Positions 33,452 to 37,201 of a stretch of DNA of 37,201 nt are shown in pieces. The position numbers were made by a program, and so were the translations under genes. Source of the DNA: Priapulus caudatus (Eukaryota; Priapulida; Priapulimorpha; Priapulimorphida; Priapulidae); NCBI RefSeq assembly GCF_000485595.1, contig NW_014577532.1, positions 70,731 through 107,931 on the forward strand, read 5' to 3'. Position 1 is the first letter of the stretch. Every line of letters starts with the position of its first letter. Under the pieces are notes generated by a model, which searched no databases, was not told the DNA's origin, and was given only the letters and a program-made list of their open reading frames with translations.

Positions 33452-33920
33452 CCATGCCTAAAGGTAAAGATTATGGATTAATTTATAAGTTGTTAACACC
33501 CTCAAGTGGGCCTACCTTTTCGCCGGGAAACAGCATCATCGACAAATGATGGTCCCAACTTGGGACTCCCAAGGAAATAACACATTGACATCGATTATCA
33601 AATTAAGCACAGGTTTTATATGGATTGAATTTCGACACTTAATTTTTCGACTTTTTGATGAAAGTAGTCCAGCTTGTAGGCTACGTCACTCATTTTTTGG
33701 TGGTAGCATCATACGGAATAATAACATAACCTTGCAGCTTCGCGTCAGTGGGCTGGAGGGATTTAGGCTACTTGTGTAACGAACATGCGCGTGGTATTCC
33801 AGTCTGTGGACACGTTCAGACTAGACGTCACTGATTGGTCAAAAATATCCGCGATTACAGTGAGGGCTCATTAATATTGATAAAATTACCATATCAGACA
33901 CAGCTTGGATACATATTAAC
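33452..33920. other. No supported feature
   Basis: Mixed sequence with no recognisable gene. Confidence 0.5.
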
Positions 33921-33989
33921 CCCCCCCCCATCATTTGCAAGAAAATGATAGGGGGCGACCCCCTATGACCGCCCCTATCATTTGCAAGA
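33921..33989 (+). repeat. Nested GC hairpins with TCATTTGCAAG repeats
   Basis: CCCC(C/T)ATCATTT pairs with AAATGATAGGGGG, and GGGGGCGACCCCC (33951-33963) is a 5-bp stem on a 3-base loop. ATCATTTGCAAG occurs at 33930 and 33978, and its complement CTTGCAAATGAT at 34154. AATGATAGGGGGCGACC recurs in diverged form at 34160, so related sequence brackets the pyrimidine tract. Confidence 0.65.
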
Positions 33990-34007
33990 TGTTTCTTCTT
34001 ATTTTTA

Positions 34008-34136
34008 TTTTTCTTCTTCTTTTTCTTCTTCCTCTTCTTCTTTTTCTTTTTCTTTTTTTTCTTTTCCTTTTTTTTCTTTTTTTTCTTTTCTTTTTTCCTT
34101 TTCCCTTTCCTTTTCTTTTTCTTTTTTCTTCTTCTT
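34008..34136 (+). repeat. 129-base pure pyrimidine tract
   Basis: No purine on the plus strand over 129 bases of TTTC/TTC runs, with two isolated A just before (34001, 34007). Suitable for triplex (H-DNA) formation. The Phe/Ser/Leu frames across it are artefacts. Confidence 0.95.
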
Positions 34137-34166
34137 ATTCTTCTTTCCCTTTTCTTGCAAATGATA

Positions 34167-35037
34167 AGGGAGCGACCGCCCTCCCCTTTGCTCCCCTCTG
34201 GCGCCGCCCCTGACTATTGCTCATTGCTCAGTATAGGTCAAAATATTATTATGTTAAAATTATACATTCAATGTACGGAGCCCATATTCACAAGTAATTT
34301 GCTATTAAAAATGCGTGTCTATACTCCAATATCTTATTTTAATAATTATAAGGATCTCTGTGCACACTAATTTCTATATATATACTATTGCATATGTATT
34401 GATGTGTGATTGATAATGCTTAGTAAACATGTCAGAAGCAATATTATTTTGTTGAAGTTATACATTCATTGTCGAGAAAACCTACACACATGTATATGTA
34501 TATGTAGTAGTTTTTCCTTAAATTTGGCGAATAAATAAAAATCATGCCCAAGAAATGCCCGCACATATATATAAATGAACGCATACATGCGTCTGTGCGT
34601 GCGCACTTACGTATGCAAGAGTGTGTGTGTATATGTGTGGAGACTTGTAACCTTAAACAAGCTATAATACTGAGTTATGGGGATTTGTGCGACTAAACCA
34701 TTATTAAATAGAACCAACATGGCGTAGCTTGCTGCTGTGTTGCGGAAGGCACGACAAGCTTAATTTACTTAATATAACGAGGCTGTCCTTCGGGACCGGG
34801 CATGGTCGACAGATTATCATCATATCTGCATTTATGGCTCCCAATAACTTACCTAAACTAATTTACGTTTTTTAAATGTCAATTCTAAATTGTACCTAAT
34901 TTTTCTTTTCTAAAATGCATGCAACAGTAAAGAAATCTTATATGAACCCATGCACCGCGTGACGGTATTTCATAATCCAGATGAAACCGTCTGCAAAGCA
35001 ATGCATCGTTTAAGGAATAGCAACGGTACATACTCTA
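34167..35037. other. No supported feature
   Basis: AT-rich sequence without recognisable genes. Confidence 0.5.
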
Positions 35038-35041
35038 GCGC

Positions 35042-35072
<31 letters not shown>

Positions 35073-35081
35073 TGTGTGTGT
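35038..35081. repeat. (CG)n(TG)n Z-DNA-type tract
   Basis: About 19 bases of CG followed by 25 bases of TG, an uninterrupted alternating purine-pyrimidine run of 44 bases. Such runs are the best Z-DNA formers. Confidence 0.9.
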
Positions 35082-35770
35082 TAACGCGCCCGTGAATTGA
35101 GCAAATCTAGGCGTATCCCACCATGCCAATTTCGAAGCACCGAATATCAACCTACATGTATGATGTAAGCGAAGATTACCTTATTAAAACTAACAGCAGA
35201 TTAATGCTCCACGGTCCAAAGGCCACCAGCAAGCACGGACAAACATGAGCCAGAAATAGAAGTTTATGGGTGAGGTTTACACAGGATTTATCTTTCCAAT
35301 ATCGTTAGCGAAATAAAATAACATGCGCTATACGTCATATACTATTGAGATAATGGACAAGTTAAACCCATAGGATGGCGTTCACGGCCTAAAATGAATG
35401 CCTAATATTGTTGTAGGCGTGAAGTGATTTAGTATTATACAGTATTATTGTAAACGGATATCGTCCATAGGGCGAATCATTGGAGCAATCATCAAATCTC
35501 ATAAGGGTTAAATTTTGCGAAAGCTTGCAAACCCTAATCGTGAAATTACATTCGGGTATCAGTTTAATGAAAATACATAAGACGATCCATGCACTCCGAC
35601 TTTTATTCGTGATGGTTATTGCGAGAGCTATATAATAATAGCCAATCACTCAATACCGAACGTACTTGCAGTATGATTGCTATAAACAATTTACACACAT
35701 TCTTTCTTTGTGCTCATATAATGGCAATACGATTTCCAGAGTGAGGTCGTAAAATCTTGAAGCTACCATG
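35082..35770. other. No supported feature
   Basis: Mixed sequence. The minus frame at 35389-35649 is unrecognised. Confidence 0.5.
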
Positions 35771-35847
35771 ATTTTATCTCTATCGCTCTCTCGTGCGTTC
35801 TCTGTCTCCCACTGTCTCCCCCTATCGCCCTCTGGCTCTCTCTCCCT

Positions 35848-35916
<69 letters not shown>

Positions 35917-35920
35917 TGGC

Positions 35921-35951
<31 letters not shown>

Positions 35952-36015
35952 CGTGTGCGTGTGTTGTGTGTGTGTGTGTGGTGCGTGCGTGTGCGCGCGC
36001 GGCGTGGTGTGTGTG

Positions 36016-36057
<42 letters not shown>

Positions 36058-36138
36058 GGGAGTGTGTGTGTGTGTGTGTGTGTGTGTCGTGCGTGTGCGT
36101 GTGTGTTGTGTGTGTGGTGTGTGTGTGTGTGTGTGTGT

Positions 36139-36190
<52 letters not shown>
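35771..36190. repeat. CT-rich lead-in and (GT)n microsatellite
   Basis: CTCTC-rich sequence to about 35850, then about 340 bases of GT with GCGT and GG interruptions. The largest dinucleotide block on this side of the window. Confidence 0.95.
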
Positions 36191-36191
<1 letters not shown>

Positions 36192-36395
36192 GGAGAGCTA
36201 AGCAAGAGGATGGGCATATATATGCACGGAAACGGCTGTAGATCTTGGATACAATAGTACTGTAGAAATCGCAGAAATGTGGCTTCATTAAAATGATAGT
36301 AGTGATTAACGGGGAACAGCTTTATTAGACGAAGCAGTGGTTGCTATATCGATGTCCCGTTACAGAAAATGAGCCAAGCCTCCATAAACCTACAT

Positions 36396-36449
36396 GTCAT
36401 CAAGAGTACATAATAGGATCGCAATCTCCTATTATGTACTATTGATGTC
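36396..36449 (+). repeat. Hairpin with 23-bp arms and 8-base loop
   Basis: Arms 36396-36418 and 36427-36449 pair at 21 of 23 positions, with 14 perfect pairs next to the loop (AGTACATAATAGGA with its complement). It may be a small foldback element or a pre-miRNA-like hairpin, though 54 bases total is short for a pre-miRNA. Confidence 0.7.
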
Positions 36450-36920
36450 ACACAACCGACCAACATATCTATTTCGAATCAACTAACGACTACGTACTCC
36501 TGCTTCGGTTCATACTTGTGCTTGTGCATCGGCTGTTATTCAGCACACCGAACTGAAATTACTCTAACGCAATCTGTGAACTGTTATATGTTGCCGGCTC
36601 CGAAATATACTGCCCACAAGCATGGGTAGTATCAGCTTACACCATCTTACATTATTACCATCGATGTCACCTGTCACCAGAGGCCTGTGCTAATAATGGC
36701 AATTATCCTCTGTTGGACATTCTAGCAGCGCTAAATAGTTTAGTTAACTAAGTTAACAGGGCCGTGCACTGGGAATAAGCACAGTTGTATGTTGCTTGGA
36801 AGAAAGTGAATGTGTGAAACACACATAGAGAATGAGAGAAAAGGAAGGCGAGAATGGGCGCGTTAGTGTTTGTGCAAGATAAATATAGCGAGCTAATGAG
36901 ATAAAACGAGATGGTATCAC
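36450..36920. other. No supported feature
   Basis: Mixed sequence. Confidence 0.5.
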
Positions 36921-36942
36921 ACACAAACACACACACACGCGC

Positions 36943-36990
<48 letters not shown>

Positions 36991-37016
36991 CACGCACGCA
37001 CGCACGCACACACACA

Positions 37017-37047
<31 letters not shown>

Positions 37048-37052
37048 CACAG
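36921..37052. repeat. (CACG)n then (CA)n tract
   Basis: GCGC, then about 65 bases of CACG, then CA with one CC interruption. Minus frames are artefacts. Confidence 0.95.
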
Positions 37053-37201
37053 CAAACATATATGTATATGATTAGGTGCATGTGAGCGGTGTCATCAATC
37101 ATGGAGTGATGGAAGGAGCCCGGATGTTCGGACACGTTTGACTGATTCATTTAGCGTACATTAGGTCTTAACATTTTTTTTTTGGGGGCCATATTCCACT
37201 T

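Overview
This window looks like a piece of an animal nuclear genome, probably a marine invertebrate, although the phylum cannot be fixed from sequence alone. The reasons are a CpG-rich coding exon for a metazoan receptor that ends in a GT splice donor, very low gene density, long dinucleotide microsatellites (CA/GT, GA, TA), minisatellites, two tandem satellites and several short inverted-repeat elements. I see no bacterial operons, ribosome binding sites or CRISPR arrays, and I recognised no tRNA or rRNA.

The only gene I can support firmly is on the minus strand at 13126-13867. It is the first coding exon of a natriuretic-peptide-receptor-like protein: signal peptide plus the N-terminal half of the extracellular ligand-binding (ANF receptor) domain. 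It ends at a GTAAGC donor. No later exon is recognisable toward position 1, so intron 1 is probably longer than 13 kb. Three other open segments have features of real exons or microproteins (6386-6615, 18827-19147, 19763-19840), but I recognise none of them and the evidence is weak.

Layout: 1-2.8 kb holds microsatellites, a degenerate ~45-bp repeat and a triplet-repeat block. 3.48-3.63 kb is a foldback element with 62-bp arms. 4.6-5.2 kb is a minisatellite cut by a 64-bp inverted-repeat element with a 7-bp target duplication. 8.02-11.31 kb is a 20-bp satellite of about 155-160 units with a stop-free minus strand. 13.1-14.3 kb is the receptor exon and its leader. 16.67-16.74 kb has two CTCF-like motifs. 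22.3-23.6 kb is a GC-rich 23-bp satellite interrupted by a 333-bp segment. 24.5-27.6 kb is dense in CA repeats and minisatellites, including a 64-bp palindrome/CCAAT dimer. 31.9-32.1 kb is a second foldback element. 33.9-34.2 kb has GC hairpins beside a pure pyrimidine tract. 35.0-37.1 kb has Z-DNA-type and GT/CACG microsatellites and a clean 23-bp-arm hairpin.

Most long open frames in the window come from repeats whose units lack stop codons, and should not be read as genes. The two satellites have irregular, insertion-rich unit lengths that could be uncorrected long-read error, so fine detail there should not be trusted without raw reads.
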